Of a DNA stretch of 64,000 nucleotides, positions 45,482-56,107 are shown in pieces (the stretch's first letter is position 1; each line of letters starts with the position of its first letter). A program made the translations under genes and the position numbers. Origin of the DNA: Marinobacter koreensis (lineage in GTDB: Bacteria; Pseudomonadota; Gammaproteobacteria; Pseudomonadales; Oleiphilaceae); NCBI RefSeq assembly GCF_023156285.1, contig NZ_JAKZAJ010000001.1, forward strand, positions 62,001-126,000. Reading direction: 5' to 3'. The notes below the pieces were generated by a model. That model ran no database searches, was not told where the DNA came from, and was given only the letters and a program-made list of their open reading frames with translations.

Positions 45482-45841
45482 TCAGGCGACGGTGAAGCTC
45501 TCACCGCATCCGCATTCCGCGGTCGCATTCGGGTTCCGGAAACGGAACAGGGAGTTCACGCCTTCGGTCACAAAATCGATCTCGATGCCGTTGACCATGG
45601 GCAGGTGGGCTTCCTTGACGAAGACATCCACCCCGTCGATGTGAAAGACGCGGTCATCATCCTCGACGGATTCCACCCATTGGGTTTCGTATTTGAAGCC
45701 GGAGCAGCCGCTTTTCTTGATAGCCAGCCGAATACCCCTGGCCTCCGGCTTGCGCTCCAGTTGCTTTTGAACGTGCCGCACGGCCGTTGGTGTCATGGTC
45801 ACGGACACTTCGTTGGTCGGGGTGAAGACTTCTGCTGTCAT
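45482..45841 (-). CDS. sufA: A-type Fe-S carrier SufA
   Basis: A 119-residue A-type carrier. The three cluster-binding cysteines are in KKSGCSGFKYE and ECGCGESF. It takes clusters from SufBCD and transfers them to target enzymes. Location directly after sufS supports SufA over the related IscA and ErpA. The ATG at 45841 gives the normal length. Confidence 0.9.
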   Translation of the reverse strand: MTAEVFTPTNEVSVTMTPTAVRHVQKQLERKPEARGIRLAIKKSGCSGFKYETQWVESVEDDDRVFHIDGVDVFVKEAHLPMVNGIEIDFVTEGVNSLFRFRNPNATAECGCGESFTVA

Positions 45842-45854
45842 GATTCCACCTCCA

Positions 45855-47108
<1,254 letters not shown>

Positions 47109-47114
47109 AACCGG

Positions 47115-48413
47115 TTACGCCTCCAGAAATGTCTGTTCAAAGAAGTGGCTAAGGCGGCCCTGAACCGTTTCCCGGACCGCTTCAACCGGGATCTGCTCAA
47201 CCAGCTCGTTAATAAAGGCCATGGTGAGCAGAACATTGGCTTCGCGCCGTCCGATACCCCGTGACACCAGGTAGAACAGGGAAATCTCGTCCAGCTGGCC
47301 GATGGTGGCACCATGGGCGCATTTCACGTCGTCCGCGTAAATCTCCAGGACCGGCTTGGTATCGATTTCTGCTCCGTTGGACAGCAGCAGGTTCTTGTTG
47401 TTCATATCCGCGTTGGATTTCTGGGCATCCTGATGGATATGAATCCGCCCGCTGAATATCGCGTGGGACTGATCCGCAGCAATGTTCCGGTAGGTTTCCT
47501 CACTGTTGCAGTGGGGCACCACATGCTCAATGCTTGTGTGGTTGTCGTAGTGCTGTTTGTCACGGGTGGCAACGACACCGTTGAGTTTGCATTCCGCCCC
47601 TTCGCCTTCCAGGCGCACCCGCAGGTCGTGGCGGCGCAGTGGGCCGCCAAAACCGACGCTGTGGCTCTCGAACCGTGAGCTGCGCTGCTGAACGACACCG
47701 GTTGCACCGATGTGCTGGATATTGTCGCCTTCCATGTTGAGGCGAATGCTGGTGACATTGGCGCCTTCTCCGGCCATGACTTCGGTGACGGTATTCACCA
47801 TGGCGGGCTCACTGCCACTGGAAATATATTCTTCGACCAGCGTGATCTGGCTGTTGGCGCCGGCGTCCACAAAAATCCGGGGGTAAGCCGAGCCACTGGC
47901 GTCGGCACTGGTCTCGTGAATGATGAACAGGGGCTGGTCCAGAGCCGCGCCAGGCTTGAGGCGAATCAGAAGGCCGTCTTCAAACCGGGCGGAATTCAGG
48001 CGCGCCATCTGCACGGCGCCTTTTTCGTCGGATCCGCCGAGGGTGTCATCCAGCCTCTGGGCCAGTTCGGAGGCCTCGTCGTCATCGAGGTCGCCAAAGC
48101 TTTGGATGCGGATTCCGCTCAGGTCCGGGTACTCGCTGGCTTCGGGCATCATCACGCCGTTCAGGAATGCCACCTTGTAGCCGGGCACCGCCAGGCTGCT
48201 GCCGGTTTTGCCTTCGGCCGGCAACGAAATAGCCATGTCGTCGGTCAGCTTCAGGTGCCTGCTGGAATACTTCCAGTTTTCCGTTTTCCGCGTCGGCAGC
48301 GGCATATCGACCAGCGCGGTTCCGCGCTGTTTGCGCAGGGCCGCGAGTGGCTCCGGTAGCAACTGTCCGGCGGGGTGGAGGAACGCCATGGAAAGGGTTG
48401 GTGCTGGTTTCAT
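47115..48413 (-). CDS. sufD: Fe-S scaffold subunit SufD
   Basis: A 432-residue protein. The C-terminal beta-helix core has CKLNGVVATRDKQHYDNHTS and KPVLEIYADDVKCAHGATIG, the SufB/SufD family signature, with the conserved His of DVKCAHGAT. It pairs with SufB on the SufC ATPase dimer. The N-terminal about 130 residues are more variable, as usual. It begins 12 bp after sufC. Confidence 0.95.
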   Translation of the reverse strand: MKPAPTLSMAFLHPAGQLLPEPLAALRKQRGTALVDMPLPTRKTENWKYSSRHLKLTDDMAISLPAEGKTGSSLAVPGYKVAFLNGVMMPEASEYPDLSGIRIQSFGDLDDDEASELAQRLDDTLGGSDEKGAVQMARLNSARFEDGLLIRLKPGAALDQPLFIIHETSADASGSAYPRIFVDAGANSQITLVEEYISSGSEPAMVNTVTEVMAGEGANVTSIRLNMEGDNIQHIGATGVVQQRSSRFESHSVGFGGPLRRHDLRVRLEGEGAECKLNGVVATRDKQHYDNHTSIEHVVPHCNSEETYRNIAADQSHAIFSGRIHIHQDAQKSNADMNNKNLLLSNGAEIDTKPVLEIYADDVKCAHGATIGQLDEISLFYLVSRGIGRREANVLLTMAFINELVEQIPVEAVRETVQGRLSHFFEQTFLEA

Positions 48414-48425
48414 TCCGCGACCTCC

Positions 48426-49199
48426 TTAGTTGGCAGCGTTGTCGGCAGTTGCTTCATCCTTGATGCCGAGCCAGCCGTACCCTTTCTCTTCGAGTTCCAG
48501 GGCCAGTTCACGACCTCCGGACTTGATGATCCTGCCGCCGGCCAGAACGTGGACGTAATCCGGCACGATGTGATTGAGCAGTCGCTGGTAGTGGGTCACC
48601 ATAAGAATCGCGCGGTCCTGGGAACGCAGCGCATTGACGCCGTCCGCGACAACTTTCAGTGCGTCGATATCGAGACCGGAGTCGGTTTCGTCGAGGATCG
48701 CAAGCTTGGGCTGCAGCAGCAGCGCCTGCATGATTTCGTTCCGCTTCTTCTCGCCGCCGGAAAAGCCTTCATTCACGCCGCGCTTGAGGAAGGCGGGATC
48801 CAGGTCGACCTGCCTGGAGACATCCTTTGCCAGTTTCATGAATTCGGCGGCGTTCATTTCCTCTTCGCCGTGATGCTTGCGCATGGCATTCACCGCAGTC
48901 CGCAGGAACTGCATGTTACTGACGCCGGGGATCTCGACCGGATACTGGAACGCCAGGAAAATGCCTTCACGGGCGCGCTCCTCGGTCTCCAGTTCCAGGA
49001 GGTTTTCGCCATTCATGACGACTTCACCGTCGGTGACCTCAAATGCTTCATTGCCTGCCAGCACCTGCGACAGGGTGCTCTTGCCGGACCCGTTCGGCCC
49101 CATGATGGCGTGAACTTCCCCGGCTTTGATCTCCAGGTTGATGCCCTTGAGGATTTCTTTGCCCTCAACGGATGCGTGCAGGTTCTTGATGCTCAGCAT
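48426..49199 (-). CDS. sufC: Fe-S assembly ATPase SufC
   Basis: A 257-residue ABC-type ATPase. Walker A is GPNGSGKST, the signature EGFSGGEKKRNEI, and Walker B LAILDETDSGLD. ATP binding by the SufC pair reshapes SufBD during cluster assembly. Unlike the tightly packed rest of the operon, a 212-bp space with an inverted-repeat element separates it from sufB. Confidence 0.97.
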   Translation of the reverse strand: MLSIKNLHASVEGKEILKGINLEIKAGEVHAIMGPNGSGKSTLSQVLAGNEAFEVTDGEVVMNGENLLELETEERAREGIFLAFQYPVEIPGVSNMQFLRTAVNAMRKHHGEEEMNAAEFMKLAKDVSRQVDLDPAFLKRGVNEGFSGGEKKRNEIMQALLLQPKLAILDETDSGLDIDALKVVADGVNALRSQDRAILMVTHYQRLLNHIVPDYVHVLAGGRIIKSGGRELALELEEKGYGWLGIKDEATADNAAN

Positions 49200-49273
49200 T
49201 TGTCGGCTTCTCTCTGTATTCTGAAATTCTGTATGTAACTTAAACCCGTTTTGTGCCCGAATGAATTTTCGGG

Positions 49274-49379
49274 CAGTGAGCGGGGAGCGCCTTCCGGGAT
49301 CGTCAAAATCATGGATGATTTTGTCGAGCGTACAGGGATGTATTTACAGCGTATCCCGGAAGGCGCTCCCTGCTCGCTG
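49274..49379. repeat. Imperfect inverted-repeat element between sufB and sufC
   Basis: Arms 49274-49300 and 49353-49379 pair at 25 of 27 positions. The shared core is GGAGCGCCTTCCGGGAT. Inside lies a second stem built from AAAATCAT and ATGATTTT separated by two bases. The compact, nested shape is like dispersed REP/BIME or MITE-type elements, not a plain terminator. It lies within the suf operon, so its RNA hairpin could lower or stabilise the downstream message. Confidence 0.7.
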
Positions 49380-49411
49380 ACCTCCACTTGAGGCCAGCGG
49401 GGCAGATTTAT

Positions 49412-50860
49412 TTAACCAACGGACCCTTCAAGGCTCACTTCGAGCAGTTTGCCGGCTTCCACAGCAAACTCCATCGGCAGCTCCTTGAACACCTCTTTGC
49501 AGAAGCCGTTCACGATCATGGATACGGCCTGCTCCGGGTCGATGCCGCGCTGGCGGCAGAGGAACATCTGCTCGTCGCTGACCTTCGAGGTGGTCGCCTC
49601 GTGTTCGACAATGGCAGATTTGTTCTTGCTCTCGATGTACGGGAAGGTGTGGGCGCCGCAGCGGTCGCCGATCAGCAGCGAGTCACACTGGGTGAAGTTG
49701 CGCGCTCCTTCCGCTCCGGGGCCGAATTTCACCAGTCCCCGATAGGCGTTGGAGCTTTTGCCCGCAGAGATACCCTTGGAGATGATGGTGCTCCGGGTAT
49801 TCTTGCCGAGGTGGATCATCTTGGTGCCGGTGTCGGCTTGCTGGTAGTTATGGGTGAGTGCCACTGAATAGAACTCGCCCACACTGTTGTCACCGCGAAG
49901 CACGCAGCTCGGGTACTTCCAGGTAACCGCGGAGCCGGTTTCCACCTGGGTCCAGGAAATCTTGGAGTTCTTGCCGATGCAGGCGCCACGCTTGGTCACG
50001 AAGTTGTAGATGCCGCCTTTACCCTCTTCGTCACCCGGGTACCAGTTCTGGACCGTGGAGTATTTGATCTGGGCATCGTCCAGCGCCACCAGTTCAACCA
50101 CCGCAGCGTGAAGCTGGTTCTCGTCACGCATGGGGGCGGTACAGCCTTCAAGGTAGCTGACGTAACTGCCTTCGTCGGCAATGATCAGCGTGCGCTCGAA
50201 CTGGCCGGTATTGGCGGCGTTGATCCGGAAATAGGTGGACAGCTCCATCGGGCAGCGGACGCCTTTGGGCACATAGACAAAGGTGCCATCAGAGAAGACG
50301 GCGGAGTTCAGCCCGGCGAAGAAATTGTCGCCGTGGGGGACCACGGAACCCAGGTATTTCTGCACCAGCTCCGGGTAATCCCGGATGGCTTCGGAAATGG
50401 AGCAGAAGATCACGCCGGCTTTTGCCAGTGGTTCCTTGAACGTGGTAGCCACTGACACCGAGTCGAACACGGCATCGACGGCGACGCCGGCGAGCTTTTC
50501 CCGTTCGTGCAGGGGAATGCCCAGCTTTTCATAGGTTTTCAGTAGCTCCGGATCCACTTCGTCCAGGCTCTGGGGCATGTCTTCCTTCCGCTTGGGTGCG
50601 GAATAATAGGAGATCGAGTTGTAGTCGATTTTCGGGTAGCCCACGTGAGCCCAGTCGGGCTCATCCATCTCGAGCCAGCGACGGTAGGCTTTCAGGCGCC
50701 ACTCCAGCATCCATTCCGGTTCTTTCTTGATCCCGGACAGGCGGGCGATAACGTCTTCATTAAGGCCGGGCTCGAACGTATCGGATTCAATGTTGGTAAC
50801 GAATCCGTGCTCGTATTCCCGTTTGATCAGCTCGTTCACCTCTTGGTCGGTGGTCGCCAT
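49412..50860 (-). CDS. sufB: Fe-S scaffold protein SufB
   Basis: A 482-residue protein with the SufB core: [40 protein letters not shown], and near the C-terminus [20 protein letters not shown] with [13 protein letters not shown]. Clusters are built on SufBC2D. It is the first gene of the sufBCDSATE operon and lies behind the IscR-like promoter. No iscR gene is present between the promoter and sufB. Confidence 0.96.
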   Translation of the reverse strand: MATTDQEVNELIKREYEHGFVTNIESDTFEPGLNEDVIARLSGIKKEPEWMLEWRLKAYRRWLEMDEPDWAHVGYPKIDYNSISYYSAPKRKEDMPQSLDEVDPELLKTYEKLGIPLHEREKLAGVAVDAVFDSVSVATTFKEPLAKAGVIFCSISEAIRDYPELVQKYLGSVVPHGDNFFAGLNSAVFSDGTFVYVPKGVRCPMELSTYFRINAANTGQFERTLIIADEGSYVSYLEGCTAPMRDENQLHAAVVELVALDDAQIKYSTVQNWYPGDEEGKGGIYNFVTKRGACIGKNSKISWTQVETGSAVTWKYPSCVLRGDNSVGEFYSVALTHNYQQADTGTKMIHLGKNTRSTIISKGISAGKSSNAYRGLVKFGPGAEGARNFTQCDSLLIGDRCGAHTFPYIESKNKSAIVEHEATTSKVSDEQMFLCRQRGIDPEQAVSMIVNGFCKEVFKELPMEFAVEAGKLLEVSLEGSVG

Positions 50861-51066
50861 GATCGTCGCTCCGTAATTCTCTCATCTCGGGCTTTTGGCC
50901 CTTGGTGTCACCATCGGCCCAGTGCCGGGCCGGTGGTCTGATAATCTGTTCACAGGGTGTTGCGGTGGTCGTTCAAACGATGAGTACGCCCCGCAATCGA
51001 TTTTTGGATGACGGAGGCCGGACACCTGATGATAAGCGGGCCGGATTCCGTTACTTCTGGCGAGCG

Positions 51067-51099
51067 ATTATACAATACCAGAGTAAAATAGTCAGGTAT
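51067..51099 (-). promoter_or_regulatory. suf promoter overlapped by an IscR type-1-like operator
   Basis: On the minus strand CTGACT (51090-51095) and a perfect TATAAT (51067-51072) are separated by 17 bp, giving a near-ideal sigma-70 promoter about 200 bp before sufB. The 25 bp at 51075-51099 start ATACCTGACT and end GGTAT, matching the remembered IscR type-1 consensus at all but two positions. Binding of 2Fe-2S IscR would cover the -35 and spacer. The whole gap 50861-51188 holds only this promoter and its leader; no small gene was seen. Confidence 0.7.
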
Positions 51100-51188
51100 T
51101 AAATCGAGCGTAGGGAGATTATACCTTAATCAACCCACACGGCACTAAGGCTGCGGTTATTACGACCATGGGGATTCCCGATGTCGGG

Positions 51189-51644
51189 TCAGTCAGGGGC
51201 GGTGAGCGGCTGGTAGAGATCGTCCAGTTCGGTGGAGTAGCTGATGCCCACCAGCTTCCATCCGTTCCGGTGGGGCTGATAGAAGGTGAAAGTCCAGGCG
51301 ATGGCGGCGGCTTCGAACTTTTCGAGCCAGATTTCCCGGGTGAAGTCTTCGGCGATCACATCCGTACGTACCCGTGAAACGGCGATGGGCTCGCCAACCT
51401 TGTCGGTCACCCGCTTGAAATAGCTGGCGGCATTTCGGGCGGATTCCTCGTAGGGCGACGCCTCAACGCCGAGCACCGGTTTGAGGCGCTCGTAGGCGCC
51501 AGTAATGTCACCCGATCTTGCGGCTGACATGAAGGCCTGCGTCTTCTCGCTGATCGCCATTCGGTCCGGAAGGCTGTCGGCGGGTACCGGGAGGCTCAGC
51601 AGTGAGGCTGTGAGTCCCGCGAGGATGGTGGTGTAATGGCGCAT
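51189..51644 (-). CDS. Small exported protein of unknown function
   Basis: A 151-residue protein with an N-terminal signal peptide (residues about 1-23, cleaving after SLPVPAD). The mature part has an alpha-plus-beta pattern similar to NTF2/DUF4864- or DUF4019-like periplasmic proteins, with SAARSGDITGAYERLKPVLG and WTFTFYQPHRNGWKLVGISYS. Catalytic motifs are not evident. The ATG at 51644 is chosen for the signal peptide; the frame is open to 51698. Stands alone between the suf promoter and trhP. Confidence 0.7.
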   Translation of the reverse strand: MRHYTTILAGLTASLLSLPVPADSLPDRMAISEKTQAFMSAARSGDITGAYERLKPVLGVEASPYEESARNAASYFKRVTDKVGEPIAVSRVRTDVIAEDFTREIWLEKFEAAAIAWTFTFYQPHRNGWKLVGISYSTELDDLYQPLTAPD

Positions 51645-51745
51645 GAGTCCGCTCCAGATTGGGTCATCCGGGCAGGGTAGCGACACGGCCCGGGCCAATC
51701 GTTGCGTTAACTCTCATTACCGAAACTCGTCCTATCGACGGGAAA

Positions 51746-53053
51746 TCATTCCAGTAGCCGTGTCAGGTAACTGTTCGCCAGCGAGGCGGGAAGATTGTCC
51801 GGCCGGGGTATCCGAACCACGTGGCCGCTGCCCGGGGCGTGGGTCATGGTGGTTCCCTGGCGGTTTTCCATCCGCTCTGCAGAGAACCGGAGATTACCGG
51901 CCGGCGTGATCAGTTCCAGTGTGTCACCGGGCGCAAACCGGTTCTTCACATCCACGGTCAGCCAATGGTCGTCACTGTCTGCAATCGTGCCGACCACCTG
52001 TTGGGTGCCCAGGAAGGAGGAGCCCTGTTCGTAGCTCTGATATTCCTGGGGCAGATGACGCCGGAGAAACCCCTCGGTGTAACCGCGATTGGAAAGCGCC
52101 TCCAGCTGATCCATCAGCCCCATGTCGAAAGCCTGTCCGCGCATGGCATCGTCGATGGCGCGCCGGTAAATCTGGGTGGTGCGGGCAACGTAGTAGGTGC
52201 TCTTGGTGCGGCCCTCGATTTTCAGTGAATGCACGCCCATTTTGACCAGTTCGGCCACGTGTTGAACGGCCCGGAGGTCTTTCGAGTTCATGATGTAGGT
52301 GCCGTGTTCGTCCTCGTAGGCAGGGATAAAGCCACCGGGGCGATTGGGTTCTTCCAGGAGGATTTCCCTGGGTTCAACTTCCTGCACCGCATCGGCAGAA
52401 GTGGCGATCAGATCGCCCGTCTGGTCGTGGCCGTGCTGCACCTCCTTGTAGTTCCAGCGACAGGCGTTGGTGCAGGCACCCTGGTTGGCGTCCCGGTGGT
52501 TCATGTAACCGGACAGCAGGCAGCGACCGGAGTAGGCCATGCACAGGGCGCCGTGAACGAAGACTTCAAGTTCCATCTGCGGCACCCGCTCCCGGATTTC
52601 CCGGATTTCATCCAGGGCCAGTTCCCGGGACAGAATGACCCGGCTCAGGCCCTGGCGGCGCCAGAACTCCACGGTGGCCCAGTTGACGGCGTTTGCCTGG
52701 ACCGAAAGGTGCACCGGCTGATCCGGCCATCGCTCCCGGACCTGCATGATCAGGCCGGGGTCAGACATGATGAGTGCATCCGGGCCCCGCTCAATGATCG
52801 GCTCCAGATCCCGCAGATAGGTCCTGACCTTGCTGTTGTGCGGCGCAATGTTCGATACGAGGTAAAACTGCTTGCCGAGCTCGTGGGCTCGCTCAATGCC
52901 GGCTCCCAGCGCTGCAACATCCTTGAAACTGTTGTTTCGTACTCTCAGCGAATAGCGGGGCTGGCCCGCGTAGACCGCGTCGGCACCATAGGCAAAGGCG
53001 GTTTCCAGATGATCTGGTGTACCCGCCGGGGCAAGCAGTTCCGGGGTGGTCAT
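51746..53053 (-). CDS. trhP: U32-family tRNA hydroxylation protein TrhP (YegQ-like)
   Basis: A 435-residue protein. The N-terminus PELLAPAGTPDHLETAFAYGADAVYAG is the U32 signature, and MELEVFVHGALCMAYSGRCLLSGYMNHRDANQGACTN holds the cysteine cluster. Length and motifs match YegQ/TrhP, which makes 5-hydroxyuridine at tRNA position 34 using prephenate. Despite the peptidase name no protease activity is expected. The gene is monocistronic here. Confidence 0.85.
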   Translation of the reverse strand: MTTPELLAPAGTPDHLETAFAYGADAVYAGQPRYSLRVRNNSFKDVAALGAGIERAHELGKQFYLVSNIAPHNSKVRTYLRDLEPIIERGPDALIMSDPGLIMQVRERWPDQPVHLSVQANAVNWATVEFWRRQGLSRVILSRELALDEIREIRERVPQMELEVFVHGALCMAYSGRCLLSGYMNHRDANQGACTNACRWNYKEVQHGHDQTGDLIATSADAVQEVEPREILLEEPNRPGGFIPAYEDEHGTYIMNSKDLRAVQHVAELVKMGVHSLKIEGRTKSTYYVARTTQIYRRAIDDAMRGQAFDMGLMDQLEALSNRGYTEGFLRRHLPQEYQSYEQGSSFLGTQQVVGTIADSDDHWLTVDVKNRFAPGDTLELITPAGNLRFSAERMENRQGTTMTHAPGSGHVVRIPRPDNLPASLANSYLTRLLE

Positions 53054-53237
53054 TGAATGCTCCGGGATATTTCTCGCAGGATGGTTCGGGGTGGTGTTCG
53101 AAAAGGCTGCTAGTGTGGACGGTTGATAACGATCTGGCGTTGATCTCGCTCAAAGGTCGTATTGATTATTTTCGGCTAACATATGTACGCTGATTTTTCT
53201 GGCACACACGGTCGGACTCAAAAGAAGGAGGAACCCC

Positions 53238-53594
53238 ATGCCATCTGATCCCCTGAGGCCGGAGATGATTCGAGTATCTCTGAGTAGCCGGGTCAGTTCA
53301 CTGATTGTGTCCCAGCTGGCGCGAGGCAGGGTTGGTGTCGAGGCGGTGGCGTCGCAGTTGCACATGAGCCGATACACGCTGCACAAGAAACTGAAACGTG
53401 AGGGACTGACCTTCGCGAGCCTGTTGGAAGAGGTACGCCGCAAGCAGGCGCTGACCTATATGCAGGACAAAACCAAGCCGCTGGTGGAAATCGCCGAGCA
53501 GCTTGGTTTTTCGGAATTGAGTGCTTTCAGCCGGGCGTTCAAGCGCTGGATGGGCACTTCCCCGGCTGAATACCGCTCCGTCAGACTTTCCTGA
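53238..53594 (+). CDS. Stand-alone AraC/XylS-type DNA-binding protein
   Basis: A 118-residue protein consisting only of an AraC-type domain with two helix-turn-helix motifs: [20 protein letters not shown] (about 34-54) and [20 protein letters not shown] followed by [12 protein letters not shown]. The usual ligand-binding N-terminal half is missing. AAGGAGG precedes the ATG, so translation looks strong. The 3' end overlaps fabB by 14 bp in the opposite direction. Target genes are unknown. Confidence 0.85.
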   Translation: MPSDPLRPEMIRVSLSSRVSSLIVSQLARGRVGVEAVASQLHMSRYTLHKKLKREGLTFASLLEEVRRKQALTYMQDKTKPLVEIAEQLGFSELSAFSRAFKRWMGTSPAEYRSVRLS

Positions 53595-54792
53595 AAATCA
53601 GGGTGGCGTTGGTGCCGCCAAATCCGAAGCTGTTGCTCATCACCAGGTCCAGGTTCTGGTTGTCCATGCGTTCGCGGACAATCGGGTAGCCTTCGGCCCC
53701 TTCATCGAGGTTCTCGATGTTCGCGGACGGTGCGATGAATCCCTCCCGTTGCATGATCAGGCTGTAAATGGCCTCATGCACGCCAGCGGCACCCAGGGCG
53801 TGGCCGCACAGGGGCTTGGTGGAGCTGACCGGTGGGATTCGGTCGCCGAAGGTATCCCTGAGCGCTTTCAGTTCCGTGATGTCACCGGCCGGCGTGCTGG
53901 TGCCGTGGCTGTTGACGTAACTGATCTCGCCATCGACCTGCTTCATGGCCTGTTTCATGCAACGCACCGCGCCTTCGCCACTGGGCGCAACCATATCGGC
54001 TCCGTCCGAGGTGGCACCGAACCCGACAATCTCTGCAAGGATATTGGCGCCACGGGCCTCGGCATGTTCAAGCGCCTCGAGAGCCAGGACGCCGCCACCC
54101 CCGGAAATCACAAAGCCATCCCGGTTGGCGTCATAGGTCCGCGAGGCGACTTCCGGTGTATCGTTGTACTTGGTGGACAGCGCGCCCATGGCGTCGAACA
54201 GCAGGCTCAGGCTCCAGTGAATGTCTTCACCGCCGCCGGCGAACATGATGTCCTGGCGCCCCAGGGCGATCAGATCCGCGGCATGGCCGATGGCGTGGGC
54301 ACTGGTGGCACAGGCAGATGTGATGCCGTAATTGACGCCGCGGATACCAAACGCGGTCGCCAGCGAGGCATTGATAGCGCTGCCCATGGTCCGGGGCACC
54401 CGATAGGGACCAACCCGCCGGATCCCTTTATCCCGGTGGGTATCGATCGAATCGAGCAGTTCAACCGTTGATGCGCCCCCCTGGCCGAAGATCAGGCCAG
54501 TGGTGTCCGCGCGGATATGGTCGTCGGTCAGGCCGGACTGTTCGATCGCCTCTTTCATGGCGAGGTAGGTGTAGCCGGAGGCCGGGCACATGAAGCGCCA
54601 GATCTTGCGGTCAATGAGTTCCGGAAGGTTCAGGTTGATCTGGCCGCAGACGTGGCTGCGCAGGCCATTGTCCTTCGCCTCCTGGCTGAACCCGATACCC
54701 GAGATGGACTCTTTCAGCGATCGGGTCACTTCCTTCTGGTTGGTCCCCAGGCTGGAGACAATCCCCATGCCGGTAATCACAACGCGACGCAT
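53581..54792 (-). CDS. fabB: 3-oxoacyl-ACP synthase I
   Basis: A 403-residue condensing enzyme with Cys in [14 protein letters not shown], His in [12 protein letters not shown] and His in [14 protein letters not shown]. Together with FabA it makes unsaturated fatty acids in gammaproteobacteria. It begins 11 bp after fabA, the usual fabAB operon. Confidence 0.96.
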   Translation of the reverse strand: MRRVVITGMGIVSSLGTNQKEVTRSLKESISGIGFSQEAKDNGLRSHVCGQINLNLPELIDRKIWRFMCPASGYTYLAMKEAIEQSGLTDDHIRADTTGLIFGQGGASTVELLDSIDTHRDKGIRRVGPYRVPRTMGSAINASLATAFGIRGVNYGITSACATSAHAIGHAADLIALGRQDIMFAGGGEDIHWSLSLLFDAMGALSTKYNDTPEVASRTYDANRDGFVISGGGGVLALEALEHAEARGANILAEIVGFGATSDGADMVAPSGEGAVRCMKQAMKQVDGEISYVNSHGTSTPAGDITELKALRDTFGDRIPPVSSTKPLCGHALGAAGVHEAIYSLIMQREGFIAPSANIENLDEGAEGYPIVRERMDNQNLDLVMSNSFGFGGTNATLIFRKV

Positions 54793-54803
54793 GCAGCTAA
54801 CTC

Positions 54804-55313
54804 CTAAAAGTCATCGGTAGAGTTGAACATACCAACCCGGAGGTCTTTGGCGGTATAGATCTCCCGGCCATCCACCTCCATGCTTCCATCGGCAATCGCC
54901 ATGGTAAGCTTGCGCCGGATCACGCGCTTGAGATCCAGGCGGTAGGTTACCTTCTTGGCCGTGGGCAGTACCTGGCCGGTAAATTTCACTTCACCGGAAC
55001 CAAGCGCACGCCCCTTGCCTTCACCGCCACCCCAGGCCAGGAAAAAGCCGACCAGTTGCCACATGGCATCGAGCCCCAGGCAGCCGGGCATGACGGGATC
55101 ATCAACAAAGTGGACCTTGAAGAACCAGAGGTCCGGGTTGATGTCCAGTTCGGCCACGATGCTGCCCTTGCCATACAGGCCATCGTCGTCTGCGATGTGG
55201 GTGATGCGGTCGAACATCAGCATCTGGTCAATCGGCAGGCGCATGTTGCCGGGGAACAGCTTGCCATGGCCGCACTTGATCAAGTCTTCTTTGTCAAAAT
55301 GATCAGGGTTCAT
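54804..55313 (-). CDS. fabA: 3-hydroxydecanoyl-ACP dehydratase/isomerase
   Basis: A 169-residue enzyme with catalytic His in [17 protein letters not shown] and Asp in [11 protein letters not shown]. It dehydrates the C10 intermediate and isomerises the double bond, opening unsaturated fatty acid synthesis. First gene of fabAB. Its upstream space is 251 bp and contains a small palindrome. Confidence 0.96.
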   Translation of the reverse strand: MNPDHFDKEDLIKCGHGKLFPGNMRLPIDQMLMFDRITHIADDDGLYGKGSIVAELDINPDLWFFKVHFVDDPVMPGCLGLDAMWQLVGFFLAWGGGEGKGRALGSGEVKFTGQVLPTAKKVTYRLDLKRVIRRKLTMAIADGSMEVDGREIYTAKDLRVGMFNSTDDF

Positions 55314-55351
55314 AGTGCCAGTATCTCTGTTACAAAATGGTTTACTGATAC

Positions 55352-55363
55352 TTTAGCGCTAAA
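55352..55363. promoter_or_regulatory. 12-bp palindrome upstream of fabA
   Basis: TTTAGCGCTAAA is a perfect palindrome 39 bp before the fabA ATG. The position suits an operator for a FabR- or DesT-like lipid regulator, but I could not match it to a consensus. Confidence 0.35.
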
Positions 55364-55564
55364 TCCTGAAGTCGCTATTGACCTTTAGTGGATGATTGCC
55401 GCCCGGGCTTCCTTGCCCGAAGTACGTTTACCGACTTTCCGTTGTGCAATTAATCGTCATCAAGGATCGCGTCCGAGCGGACTGTTATCGTCATGGACAG
55501 GCTGAAGTCCGGGCCCGGTATTGACGGTCAATGCCGGGCCCGGCCAACGATAGCGGAGGTCATT

Positions 55565-56089
55565 ATGGAGGCGGATCACACGTCAATTTGCGGCCAGCTG
55601 AGGATGGATGGCGGCCGTGTCGAGGTTCGGATGGAGCGGCTGATCGAGCACGATGCCCAGCGAGTCTGGAAAATGCTGACCGATTCGGTGTATCTGTCAC
55701 AGTGGCTGGCACCCGGGGTTATCGATCCCCGTAAGGGTGGCAGGGTGCAGCTGGATTTCGGCAACAGCGGCACGCCAATCGACTGTCGCATCCGGGCCTT
55801 TGAGCCGGAACGGCTGTTGTCCTATTCCTGGAGTTGTGGCGATCATCCCGAGCGTCCGTTGACCTGGGAACTCGAGCCCTGCGGGCAAGACCCAGACCAG
55901 ACCCGGCTCAGCCTGACGCTGTCGTTGCCGGATGATGATCTGGTCTCGATCTCCTGCGCCGGTTGGGATGCGCATCTTGAAATGCTGCTGGCCGCACTGG
56001 AGGGAATCAGTATCCATTTTCCGGCTGATCGCTTCCGCACGGCCCGCAAAGTCTTTGCCGGCCTTTACGAGAGGGAGCGGGCGGCCTGA
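55565..56089 (+). CDS. AHSA1/SRPBCC-domain protein
   Basis: A 174-residue protein. VEVRMERLIEHDAQRVWKMLTDSVYLSQWLAPG near the N-terminus and FEPERLLSYSWSCGDHPERPLTWELEP are typical of the AHSA1 (Aha1 C-terminal-like) SRPBCC group. Such proteins bind hydrophobic ligands or act as small regulators; no catalytic residues are assigned. The ATG at 55565 follows GGAGG; the frame is open to 55493. It is tail to tail with nnrS, 18 bp apart. Confidence 0.82.
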   Translation: MEADHTSICGQLRMDGGRVEVRMERLIEHDAQRVWKMLTDSVYLSQWLAPGVIDPRKGGRVQLDFGNSGTPIDCRIRAFEPERLLSYSWSCGDHPERPLTWELEPCGQDPDQTRLSLTLSLPDDDLVSISCAGWDAHLEMLLAALEGISIHFPADRFRTARKVFAGLYERERAA

Positions 56090-56107
56090 GTGGCCGCCCC
56101 TGCCGGC

